Positions 1-6,000 of a stretch of 8,856 bases of DNA are shown in pieces. This DNA is from Haloquadratum sp. J07HQX50 (GTDB lineage Archaea > Halobacteriota > Halobacteria > Halobacteriales > Haloferacaceae), in assembly GCA_000416005.1 (NCBI GenBank), contig KE356563.1, positions 801,217 through 810,072 on the forward strand. The letters are read 5' to 3'. The notes below the pieces were generated by a model. It saw only the letters and a program-made list of their open reading frames with translations. It was not told the origin of the DNA and ran no database searches. Numbering within the stretch: position 1 is the first letter of the stretch; the number at the start of each line of letters is the position of its first letter. Made by a program: the position numbers and the translations under genes.

Positions 1-1
1 G

Positions 2-304
2 ACAGCAATCCGTGGACTCACGTGGCGGATGGCGCAGGAACTCGCTGAGAATAATATTCGAATGAATGCGATTTCGACAGATGTGACCGAAACACATCAA
101 ACTCGGAAAGAGGCACGCATGCAAGCAGAGACAGAGGATCGCACGCCAGAGGAGATTCTTCAGGACCGAGGCAAGAAACGACCGTTAGGACGTGTCGGAC
201 AGCCGGTTGATCTGGCACATGCAGTCATGTTCTTAGCCAGCGAGAAAGCCGATTATATAGTCGGTGATACTCTCAGGGTGAGCGGCGGTGGAAACTTGAT
301 GTAA
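2..304 (+). CDS. Short-chain dehydrogenase/reductase (SDR), C-terminal 100 residues, 5' truncated by the window edge
   Basis: This is the C-terminal part of an NAD(P)-dependent oxidoreductase of the classical SDR fold. The open frame begins at the window edge; the ATG at base 29 is internal. Visible family features are the helix after the catalytic site (TAIRGLTWRMAQELAENNIR), the strand MNAIS, and the C-terminal segment GRVGQPVDLAHAVMFLASEKADYIVGDTLRVSGGG, split here as GRVGQPVDLAHAVMFLAS plus the substrate-loop and GDTLRVSGGG end. The catalytic Tyr-x3-Lys should lie just outside the window. The usual Pro-Gly after NAIS is replaced by Thr-Asp, which is atypical and may alter the cofactor or substrate loop. 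The substrate cannot be deduced. Its closeness to a pentose transporter and dehydrogenase suggests a sugar or sugar-acid substrate, but that is inference only. Confidence 0.9.
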   Translation, partial: TAIRGLTWRMAQELAENNIRMNAISTDVTETHQTRKEARMQAETEDRTPEEILQDRGKKRPLGRVGQPVDLAHAVMFLASEKADYIVGDTLRVSGGGNLM

Positions 305-321
305 CTGAAAATTTTATTATC

Positions 322-348
322 ACGACTCAGCCGGGCAAGCTGAGTCGT
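322..348 (+). terminator. Perfect 10-bp hairpin after the SDR gene
   Basis: ACGACTCAGC (322-331) is the exact reverse complement of GCTGAGTCGT (339-348), with a 7-base loop. It lies 18 bases after the SDR stop codon and follows an AT-rich run. No T-tract follows it, so it could instead be an RNA-stabilising 3' structure or the end of a mobile element. Confidence 0.5.
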
Positions 349-437
349 CGTGAGTACTCCATGTGTCATCGCTTTATACGTATCAGACCTCATACCACCC
401 TTGATTTGAGAATCGTATTGGCTTATCACGAGCAGGG

Positions 438-550
438 CTCTACAGGTGGGGACAGGTCAAGTGCCTTAGGGTCATTCCTGATTGGAAATCAAAGATGTGA
501 GTTCCTATGATGACGAGACGCTCTGCGCCTCAAACCACTTCACTTGACCC
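438..550 (+). repeat. Relic repeat, copy A
   Basis: It begins with CTCTACAGGTGG and ends with TGACCC, as does copy B at 5699-5798. The last 44 bases match copy B at about 34 positions by eye, and the first 12 match exactly. Indels occur in the middle. The stretch CTCAAACCACTT at 528-539 is also found exactly in the minus-strand copy C (7186-7225). Copies A and B are each followed within 6-12 bases by a stem-loop. Confidence 0.6.
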
Positions 551-555
551 AGAGG

Positions 556-592
556 CTGTACGCTTATGACGCACGTCACCGTGGGCGTACAG
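556..592 (+). other. 8-bp stem-loop directly after relic copy A
   Basis: CTGTACGC (556-563) pairs perfectly with GCGTACAG (585-592). The 21-base loop holds a smaller GACG/CGTC hairpin. Its position just after TGACCC resembles the subterminal hairpins of IS200/IS605 ends, but it could be a structured-RNA element. Confidence 0.45.
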
Positions 593-837
593 TTTCGACG
601 TTCATTAGTCACCTTCACCGAAGCAACGGCCGGCAGTTGCGAGAAAATGCGACACCTCTCAACATCGACGGCAGGTGAGACGCGTGTTGTTGAGGGGAGC
701 GAGGTGGAACCGCCGACCCTCACGGGTACACCGGACGTTCGGGTGTGAGTTCCGACTGTGAAAGCAGGAGGTCAAGAAGAACAAAATTGCCTGCGACAGC
801 ACGGCCCCGTTTTATTTGTGCGGTGAGAATAGTAAGA

Positions 838-858
838 CCGTGGGGCTTGTCCTCGCGG
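838..858 (+). other. 8-bp stem-loop (two wobble pairs) in the relic region
   Basis: CCGTGGGG (838-845) pairs with CCTCGCGG (851-858) around the loop CTTGT, with two G-U pairs when read as plus-strand RNA. The wobble pairs favour an RNA structure on the plus strand over a DNA-level palindrome. No gene is associated. Confidence 0.4.
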
Positions 859-962
859 GATTTCACAATACTTCCTGCCAAGTGTCCTTAGGAGCGTGTT
901 CACCACCGTCTCGCACGTGTGACGGTAGTTCGCTCGTGTAAGCGACCACAAGTTGGGTGGCC

Positions 963-983
963 CGCTGAACTCTCAGCGTTTTT
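963..983 (+). terminator. Hairpin plus T5, terminator-like on the plus strand
   Basis: CGCTGA (963-968) and TCAGCG (973-978) form a 6-bp stem with a 4-base loop, followed at once by TTTTT (979-983). It would stop plus-strand transcripts from the relic region just before they run into the convergent ATPase gene, whose stop is 11 bases further on. T-tract termination is usual in archaea; the hairpin may also protect the ATPase mRNA 3' end. Confidence 0.5.
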
Positions 984-993
984 GTGAGAACAA

Positions 994-1788
994 TTAAGAT
1001 GTCACGACATGCGCTTGTTCATCTTCGGGCATCCCAGCTATCATCCGATTGACGATATCGTCCCGCTGCACATTTTCCTTTTCGATGACGCCAGCACTCT
1101 GTCCCTGATGAAGCACATGGATTCGATCCGAGGCCTCACGAACGTAATCAAGATTGTGCGAGATAAGTATAATTGATATTCCACCCTGTTTCATTTTCTG
1201 GATCAGATGAAGAACCCGCTCAGCACCCTCAACAGAAAGCGCACTCGTGGGTTCGTCCAGAATCACAATTTCCGGATCAGATAGTAAGGTACGTGAAATG
1301 CTGACGAGCTGTCGTTCGCCACCCGAGAGATTAGCTACCTCAGCATCGACGCTGACGTCGATGTCAAGATCTTGTAGCAACTCCCTTGCTCGAACACGCA
1401 TTTTGGTTTTGTTCAAGATTCCAAACAAGCTATCTGGGCCATGCATCCTCTCTCGGCCCAGAAATATATTCTGTGCGACGGTGAGATTACCAGCCACAGC
1501 GAGATCCTGAAATGTTGTTTCGATTCCCAGTTGCTTGGCCTCGCGAGGACTGTTCAGAGATACCTCTGATCCGTTGATCAGAATCTGGCCCTCATCCGGC
1601 TGATGAGCGCCGGCTAGGCACTTGATTAGCGTGGATTTCCCGGCACCATTGTCACCGGCGACAGCCATTATTTCATTTCGACGAAGATGAAAATCAACAT
1701 CGTCAAGTGCAACGACTTCTCCAAATCGCTTCGAAACACCTTGCATCTGAATGATATTTTTCGTATCAGGCGGTTCTCTTTCGGCCAT
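994..1788 (-). CDS. Sugar ABC transporter ATP-binding protein, single-domain CUT2 type
   Basis: This 264-residue protein is the cytoplasmic ATPase that would power a CUT2-family sugar importer. All nucleotide-binding motifs are present: Walker A GDNGAGKST (45-53), Q-loop glutamine 94 in TTFQDL, signature LSGGERQ (154-160), Walker B EIVILDEP (173-180) and the H-loop histidine 211. The sequence GDNGAGKSTLIK and the phrase VNLSGG-type signature region resemble RbsA/XylG/FrcA proteins. Most members (RbsA, XylG) fuse two ATPase domains in about 500 residues; this one has only one, as in FrcA of rhizobia, so it probably acts as a homodimer. It is divergent from the permease gene, with 139 bases between the start codons. 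The ATG at 1788 is favoured because a TTTTAAT box lies about 24-30 bases upstream, giving a leaderless mRNA. The substrate is inferred from the neighbours as a pentose. Confidence 0.93.
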   Translation of the reverse strand: MAEREPPDTKNIIQMQGVSKRFGEVVALDDVDFHLRRNEIMAVAGDNGAGKSTLIKCLAGAHQPDEGQILINGSEVSLNSPREAKQLGIETTFQDLAVAGNLTVAQNIFLGRERMHGPDSLFGILNKTKMRVRARELLQDLDIDVSVDAEVANLSGGERQLVSISRTLLSDPEIVILDEPTSALSVEGAERVLHLIQKMKQGGISIILISHNLDYVREASDRIHVLHQGQSAGVIEKENVQRDDIVNRMIAGMPEDEQAHVVTS

Positions 1789-1811
1789 TATTTTAAATAT
1801 TCAATGATGTG

Positions 1812-1820
1812 ATTAAAATC
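1812..1820 (-). promoter_or_regulatory. TATA-like box of the ATPase gene
   Basis: On the minus strand the sequence GATTTTAATC lies with its centre about 27 bases upstream of the ATG at 1788. This is the spacing expected for an archaeal TATA box driving a leaderless transcript. Confidence 0.5.
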
Positions 1821-1841
1821 ATTCGAGACTGACCTACCTGT

Positions 1842-1856
1842 TTGGTATGATACCAA
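1842..1856. promoter_or_regulatory. Perfect palindrome in the divergent transporter promoter, candidate operator
   Basis: TTGGTAT-G-ATACCAA is a perfect 7+7 inverted repeat around one base. It lies between the two divergent TATA-like boxes, upstream of both (about 22 bases from one box and 40 from the other), so a bound regulator could activate both genes. No regulator gene is adjacent. TrmB- and IclR-type sugar regulators of haloarchaea are possible partners by analogy only. Confidence 0.5.
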
Positions 1857-1895
1857 TTTGATTGGAGACAGAACGTTCACTTTCATTCTTCGAAG

Positions 1896-1904
1896 TTATA
1901 ATAT
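1896..1904 (+). promoter_or_regulatory. TATA-like box of the permease gene
   Basis: TTATAATAT is centred about 28 bases upstream of the permease ATG at 1928. The spacing predicts a leaderless mRNA and supports this start over the out-of-frame ATG at 1917. Confidence 0.55.
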
Positions 1905-1927
1905 GACGGTAGGTTCATGCCCTTTTT

Positions 1928-2917
1928 ATGTTACAATCGGTGGCGGATGTTGACTCATTGAAGAGGCGACTCACTTTTCGACAACTCTCCCAGTATGGTC
2001 CGATAATCGGATTGGTTGGATTATATACTGGATTTAGCTTTCTTAATGAGCGATTTTTAACTCTTTCAAATCAGGTTAATATACTCCAGCAAATCTCTAT
2101 TATCGGTATCTTAGCAATTGGGGTGACGTTTCCCATTCTGTGTGCTGAAATAGACTTGAGTATCGCACAGGTCATGGAGGTGACGGGTGTTACCATTGCC
2201 ACACTTGCAGTCGGCGCACGCTTGTTTGAAGACTTTACAGTTCCACCGTTCGTTGCTATCATCATCGGGCTTGCATTTGGTGCTGCATTTGGGTCGCTCT
2301 CCGGTTACGTGACAGCCCGATTTGGCGTACCATCGTTCATGACCACCTTGGCTGTATTATTTTTAGCAGACGGGCTCGGACTGATTATCTCTGGTAATCG
2401 ACCAATAATTGGTCTCCCATCAACTATTATTGATGTCGGAGGGTCAAGTATATATGGCGTCCCAAGTATCATCTTGGTCTTCTTTCTACTTCTTGTGCTG
2501 TCGCAGCTAGTGTTATCATACACGAAGTTTGGATTATATATATATGCAATTGGTGGTGACCGCCAGGCAGCCGAGCGTATGGGTATCAATGCGACCCGTG
2601 TGCGATTAGCGACAATCGTTATTTCAGGGGTATTTGCTGCTGTGGCCGGACTAGTGTCTCTTGGAAGATTGGGGAGTGCTGTACCAACAATGGGCGCTGG
2701 GCTGTTGTTACCGCCAATTGCGGCTGTTATCTTGGGGGGAGCAGATTTATTTGGCGGTTCTGGGAATATGCTCGGGACTCTCATTGGCGTACTTATTTTA
2801 GGGGTATTGCAGAATGGACTGAATTTGATTGGTATCAGTCCTGCTGGCCAACTCGTTGCACAAGGAGTTGTACTGATGATAGCCGTCTTAGCTAATGTCG
2901 TCGGGCGGGGTTCCTGA
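1928..2917 (+). CDS. Sugar ABC transporter permease, CUT2 (RbsC/FrcC) type
   Basis: This 329-residue, very hydrophobic protein is the membrane channel of the importer, of the BPD_transp_2 family (branched-chain amino acid/ribose permeases). Seen features: a short N-terminal cytoplasmic tail; the early conserved block GVTFPILCAEIDLS near residue 65; the cytoplasmic coupling loop YAIGGDRQAAERMGI near residues 206-220, which contacts the ATPase; and the late block ILGGADLFGGSGNMLGT near 269-285, followed by ILGVLQNGLNLIGIS. The length matches the family (about 320-340 residues). The binding-protein gene follows on the same strand after 282 bases, probably with its own promoter; the ATPase is divergent. 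A hydrophobic, AT-leaning codon use is visible, but nothing suggests breakage. The substrate is inferred, not read. Confidence 0.94.
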   Translation: MLQSVADVDSLKRRLTFRQLSQYGPIIGLVGLYTGFSFLNERFLTLSNQVNILQQISIIGILAIGVTFPILCAEIDLSIAQVMEVTGVTIATLAVGARLFEDFTVPPFVAIIIGLAFGAAFGSLSGYVTARFGVPSFMTTLAVLFLADGLGLIISGNRPIIGLPSTIIDVGGSSIYGVPSIILVFFLLLVLSQLVLSYTKFGLYIYAIGGDRQAAERMGINATRVRLATIVISGVFAAVAGLVSLGRLGSAVPTMGAGLLLPPIAAVILGGADLFGGSGNMLGTLIGVLILGVLQNGLNLIGISPAGQLVAQGVVLMIAVLANVVGRGS

Positions 2918-2972
2918 ATTCGCTGCACTCATCAATATCCCGGTCTGTTCGTCGTATTACGAGCATCGTTGT

Positions 2973-3165
2973 CATATCGATTAACAATAATGAGACTATC
3001 TCAGAGGGCGTGAACTGCCTCGGGGCTTCTCTGCGACCCCAGGGCAGTCGCCTCAATTGTCTGTACATCTAAGCTCAGTGTGTCTTGACAGTGGCGCCGC
3101 CACGTGTTTGTTATGACAAGAAAACAGTATATCGATCATACAATAGCTACAAATCATATCGATAT
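2973..3165. promoter_or_regulatory. Three ATATCGAT sites upstream of the binding-protein gene
   Basis: ATATCGAT occurs at 2974-2981, 3129-3136 and 3156-3163. The last is part of a perfect 10-base palindrome, ATATCGATAT (3156-3165). The centres of the second and third sites are 27 bases apart. The third abuts the likely promoter element ATTTTACA (3168-3175), centred about 28 bases before the ATG at 3200. This placement suits an operator overlapping the BRE region. Another inverted repeat, GTGGCG-C-CGCCAC, lies at 3091-3103. Confidence 0.4.
3014..3048 (+). terminator. Strong hairpin between permease and binding-protein genes
   Basis: ACTGCCTCGGGG (3014-3025) pairs with CCCCAGGGCAGT (3037-3048) with one mismatch and one wobble pair; the loop is 11 bases. 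It lies 97 bases after the permease stop. No T-tract follows, so partial termination, mRNA stabilisation or an old mobile-element end are all possible. Confidence 0.4.
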
Positions 3166-3199
3166 ACATTTTACACCGTAATTCATTATCTTCTCAGGC

Positions 3200-4243
3200 A
3201 TGTCAGAAAATGTGCATCGTCGTCGATTTTTACAGGCAAGCGCTATTTCAGGCGCTACACTACTTGCAGGATGTAGCGGACAGTCTGGAGATGGGACAGA
3301 GTCGCAACAAGAGTCAGAGTCGGAGTCGGAAAGCGAGACCGAGACCTCAAGCCCGAGCATGGATGAGAGCGCCCTGCCAACCGCGGCATTGTCGATTCCG
3401 TCGCTGGAATTCACGTTTTTTGCACGGATGGAAAACGCATTTAATCAGGCTATCAGCGATGGACTCATCGCAGAGGAATCTACATTCTATGATTCGGGCA
3501 ACAGCCAGTCAGCACAGATATCTGATGTAGAAACGGCCGTATCGAATGATGTAGACTTTCTGATAATCTCAGCAATCACAGCAGAAGGGGTAATAAACGC
3601 AATCGAGGAAGCGAATGCAGCGGAGATTCCTGTGATAGCGATCGATCGGAATGTCGCGGCGGGTGAGACCGTGACATACGTGGCCTCAGATAATGTTCGC
3701 CTTGGAGAGCGCTCCACCGAATTATGTCTTGAGTTTATGCAAGAGCAATCTGATGCAGAATCGTATAATATTCTTCAGCTTGAGGGCACTCCCGGAGCAA
3801 GTGTGACAAATGATCGAGGCCAAGGGTTTCAAAACGTCGTCAACGATTCAGACAACCTCACTCGCCTTGCGAGTCAAACAGGGGAATTTTCTACGCAGCA
3901 GGGGCTGAGCGTGATGGAGGATTTCATTACACAGTACGGTGATGAAATTGATGGTGTTTTTTGCCAGAATGACTTGATGGGTCTCGGTGTGCACCAAGCT
4001 TTACAGAATAGCAATCTTGATGTGCCAGTGACTGGGATCGACGGAACTGAAGCATGGGTCAATCGATTTAGTGATAATGAATTTTACGGGACAATCGCAC
4101 AGTTACCTGAAAAAATGGTAACAGAATCAATCTCACAAGCAAAGGCTCACATGGCAGGCGAAGATGTTGATGACACAATCCCAATTGAGGGACTCAGAGT
4201 AACACAGGAGAATGGCGGTGACTATCTTGACCAGTATTTCTAA
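3200..4243 (+). CDS. Sugar ABC transporter substrate-binding lipoprotein (periplasmic-binding-protein type, RbsB-like)
   Basis: This 347-residue extracellular protein captures the sugar and delivers it to the permease. The N-terminus carries a Tat signal (RRRFLQ, residues 7-12) and a lipobox, LLAGC, with the lipidated cysteine at position 25; both are usual for haloarchaeal binding proteins exported folded and anchored to the membrane. A Ser/Glu/Thr-rich linker (about 34-53) follows. The mature domain shows the family 4 (ribose/xylose type) fold: PVIAIDRNVAAGETVTYVASDN in two parts (IDRNVAAGE; YVASDN), then LQLEGTPGASVTNDRGQGF, FCQNDLMGLGVHQAL and VTGIDGTEAW, the last two being typical ligand-contact loops. 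The ATG at 3200 is chosen because it gives a complete Tat signal. The transporter class indicates a monosaccharide; xylose or another pentose is suggested by the downstream convergent dehydrogenase. Confidence 0.95.
   Translation: MSENVHRRRFLQASAISGATLLAGCSGQSGDGTESQQESESESESETETSSPSMDESALPTAALSIPSLEFTFFARMENAFNQAISDGLIAEESTFYDSGNSQSAQISDVETAVSNDVDFLIISAITAEGVINAIEEANAAEIPVIAIDRNVAAGETVTYVASDNVRLGERSTELCLEFMQEQSDAESYNILQLEGTPGASVTNDRGQGFQNVVNDSDNLTRLASQTGEFSTQQGLSVMEDFITQYGDEIDGVFCQNDLMGLGVHQALQNSNLDVPVTGIDGTEAWVNRFSDNEFYGTIAQLPEKMVTESISQAKAHMAGEDVDDTIPIEGLRVTQENGGDYLDQYF
3311..3346 (+). repeat. Tandem hexamer array coding for the Ser/Glu linker
   Basis: Six in-frame hexamers (GAGTCA, GAGTCG twice, GAAAGC, GAGACC twice) encode residues 38-49, alternating Glu with Ser or Thr. 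Such flexible acidic linkers are common after the lipobox in haloarchaeal lipoproteins. The near-identical units could change number by replication slippage without shifting the frame. Confidence 0.8.
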
Positions 4244-4281
4244 ATTGACTGGTTTTAGATTACTGGAACCTGCAGCCGAAA

Positions 4282-4309
4282 CCCCCCACGTAGTCGCTTC
4301 ACTCGGGGG
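4282..4309. terminator. C-run/G-run hairpin between convergent genes
   Basis: A run of six C (4282-4287) can pair with five G (4305-4309) around a loop of about 18 bases, some 40 bases after the binding-protein stop. It sits in the 198-base gap between the convergent binding-protein and dehydrogenase genes and may act as a terminator. It also resembles hairpins I associate with haloarchaeal IS200/IS605-type ends, which would make it a relic. Confidence 0.35.
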
Positions 4310-4441
4310 AAAGAAATGACAGTTCATATGTCAGTTACTTAATCTATTCTGAGGTGCGAAGTTCAGAGTGATCTCATACGTCTAGACATCGTTTGACAAC
4401 CAACACGAAACAAACATGAGCCGGTTGCATCGAGTGAGATA

Positions 4442-5527
4442 TCACGTCTCGAGTTTTTGCTGCTCACCGATATCCGCGGATTCGTAGGCCGTCTTGATAA
4501 TGCGTATATCTGTGAGGCCATGCTTTCCATCTGCGTATGGCTCAGTTCCAGTCAACAAGCAGTGTGCGAAGTATTCGAATTCCTCTTCCATCTGGTCAAT
4601 CTGCTCAAACTCTACCTCAATCGTTCCTTCGCCGTGATCAATGTGGAGTCTCCGGTCATCCCATGGGAAGAACGCGGGCTCAACCCGAACCTGTCCATCG
4701 GTCCCAGTAACGCGAATATGACTTGCTACGTGTGCGTTTTGACTCGCTGAGCACAGGCCAAAAACACCATTCTCGAACTCCAGTTGAAAGGAAATGTGCT
4801 CGTCTGGGACGTCGTCAAATGGTTGACTCTCAGCTGCAGCCATCCCGGAGACACGCACTGGATCACTCCCAAGTAGATATCGCGCGGTATTGATCGAATA
4901 GATGCCGATATCCATCGCTGCACTCCCACCAGAGAGTTCCCAGTCAAGTCGCCACTGGTCAGGATCTGGTATCAGTTCCATTATCGGTTGGGTCATATTT
5001 CCATGGACAAAGACAGGTTCGCCGATATATCCAGCGTCGATCAACTCTTTCGCTCGACGAATTGCGGGCTCAGTATGCATTCGATACGCAATCATTAGTG
5101 TGGTCTGTGATTGTTCGCATACAGAGACCATCTCTTCGGCACGTTCAATTGTCGCCTCCATCGGCTTCTCACACAGCACAGCTTTGTTTAGCTCTGCGGC
5201 TGTTTCGACGAAAGGGAGATGTTTGGCATTCGGTGTGACGATATACACCGCATCGTAGGCATCACTCCGCGCTCCTCGGTGAAATTCCTCGTATGTGATT
5301 GCATGTTTGATACTATCGACACCCTGTGCAACAGAATCGGCCTTCGTTGTGTCGCTGGTTACCAATGTTGTCGTCTCTGCTAACGATGACGACTGGACAG
5401 CCGGGATTGCTTGCTCACGCGTCCACCAGCCAATCCCGATCATAGCGAATCGGACTGGGTCGTCGGTCTCCTCAACATGCTGCCAGTCACGATGTGTCAC
5501 ATCAGTTGTAATCGATTCTAAGTCCAT
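4442..5527 (-). CDS. gfo6: Gfo/Idh/MocA-family oxidoreductase, probable NADP-dependent D-xylose 1-dehydrogenase
   Basis: This 361-residue cytoplasmic enzyme probably oxidises D-xylose to xylonolactone/xylonate, the first step of the oxidative pentose route described in Haloferax and Haloarcula. The N-terminal Rossmann fold shows AMIGIGWWT (28-36), VYIVTPNAKHLPFVE (95-109) and the family hallmark CEKP (119-122), whose Lys121 is the expected catalytic residue. The C-terminal substrate domain has GGSAAMDIGIYSINTARYLL (200-219) and EEEFEYFAHCLLTG (314-327). From recall, the whole pattern, including MDLESI and DWQHVEE at the start and HGNMTQ, resembles Haloferax D-xylose dehydrogenase. An upstream ATG at 5581 would add 18 residues, but a TATA-like box 26 bases before 5527 favours the start used here, with leaderless mRNA. 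It converges on the sugar-importer genes, supporting a joint pentose role. A different aldose as substrate cannot be excluded. Confidence 0.88.
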   Translation of the reverse strand: MDLESITTDVTHRDWQHVEETDDPVRFAMIGIGWWTREQAIPAVQSSSLAETTTLVTSDTTKADSVAQGVDSIKHAITYEEFHRGARSDAYDAVYIVTPNAKHLPFVETAAELNKAVLCEKPMEATIERAEEMVSVCEQSQTTLMIAYRMHTEPAIRRAKELIDAGYIGEPVFVHGNMTQPIMELIPDPDQWRLDWELSGGSAAMDIGIYSINTARYLLGSDPVRVSGMAAAESQPFDDVPDEHISFQLEFENGVFGLCSASQNAHVASHIRVTGTDGQVRVEPAFFPWDDRRLHIDHGEGTIEVEFEQIDQMEEEFEYFAHCLLTGTEPYADGKHGLTDIRIIKTAYESADIGEQQKLET

Positions 5528-5547
5528 ACTACCCCTCACGGGTACTG

Positions 5548-5557
5548 ATAAATATAA
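5548..5557 (-). promoter_or_regulatory. TATA-like box of the dehydrogenase gene, with a small inverted repeat
   Basis: The minus strand reads TTATATTTAT, centred about 26 bases before the ATG at 5527, so it decides the start and excludes the upstream ATG at 5581. Between box and start lies an inverted repeat, TACCC/GGGTA (5530-5534 and 5540-5544), overlapping the expected transcription start; a repressor could act there. Confidence 0.55.
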
Positions 5558-5698
5558 TCCCGGATGCGGTGAGAGAAACACCAGGTCTGGGTTTGCCTTC
5601 CCACCGACAGTCAGAATTGACCGGTCTTAATCAGTGAAAATAATGGCTGGTTTTCGCCAGGCTGTCTCTCACTCAATTCAGTCTGTTGACGGCGGAAT

Positions 5699-5798
5699 CT
5701 CTACAGGTGGAGCAGGCCGAGTGCCTCGGGATTGTTCGGAAATGGAAGATTTTCGCGATGACGTGACGCTCTACGTCTCGAACCAGTTTATCTGACCC
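5699..5798 (+). repeat. Relic repeat, copy B
   Basis: This is the diverged second copy of the segment at 438-550. It shares the exact start CTCTACAGGTGG, the block CAGG..GAGTGCCT and the closing block TGACGCTCT..TGACCC. The 473-base gap between the dehydrogenase and the zinc-module gene (5528-6000) contains no gene; apart from this repeat, the palindrome GACCGGTC (5619-5626) and the stem-loop that follows, nothing else stands out. Confidence 0.6.
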
Positions 5799-5809
5799 CC
5801 AAGCGGTTC

Positions 5810-5886
5810 ACCTGTAAGGATACAATCACAGATACGCTCAGTGCTCATTATCACTACAGTGGGTGATCCCGATCTGTGTAACAGGT
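5810..5886. other. Large imperfect stem-loop after relic copy B
   Basis: An outer stem, ACCTGT/ACAGGT (5810-5815 and 5881-5886), and an inner stem, CACAGAT/ATCTGTG (5827-5833 and 5872-5878), are nested with an 11-base bulge on one side and 2 bases on the other. The inner loop can form a further ATCAC/GTGAT helix. It follows copy B by 12 bases, just as a hairpin follows copy A. It may be an IS200/IS605-type end structure or a folded RNA. Confidence 0.4.
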
Positions 5887-6000
5887 ATTTGAACGAATAT
5901 ATCAGGCTGAAAGGATGAAATGCACACTTTCGTTTCGCTCTGTTCCGTTCAACATCATCGCCACAATCGTGTCTATGTAATGACTATGGAGAAATATAAC

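Larger units (their letters stand above)
430..960 (+). mobile_element. Gene-free, hairpin-rich stretch, probably decayed IS200/IS605 (TnpB-type) element DNA
   Basis: The 689 bases between the SDR stop and the ATPase stop contain no credible gene; the short open frames at 505-723 (minus) and 566-748 (plus) have no recognisable domain and overlap each other. The stretch contains a segment shared with 5699-5798 and partly with 7186-7225 on the other strand, plus strong hairpins at 556-592 and 838-858. The last of these related segments lies downstream of a tnpB zinc-ribbon fragment, which suggests that all are remnants of the 3' flanks of TnpB-type elements. Decay, or a structured RNA product, would both fit. 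The element family is inferred, not demonstrated. Confidence 0.4.

Noticed and set aside
566..748. 60-residue plus-strand ORF in the relic region, considered as a gene or a tnpB end
   Set aside because: No zinc ribbon, no promoter and no family match; treated as part of decayed element DNA instead.
2305..2928. 207-residue minus-strand ORF opposite the permease
   Set aside because: It lies entirely over the permease, has a proline/serine/threonine-rich composition typical of an antisense shadow, and shows no domain.
3311..3346. Hexamer array considered as a regulatory or CRISPR-like repeat
   Set aside because: It is in frame within the lipoprotein linker and simply encodes Glu-Ser/Thr; no spacers are present.
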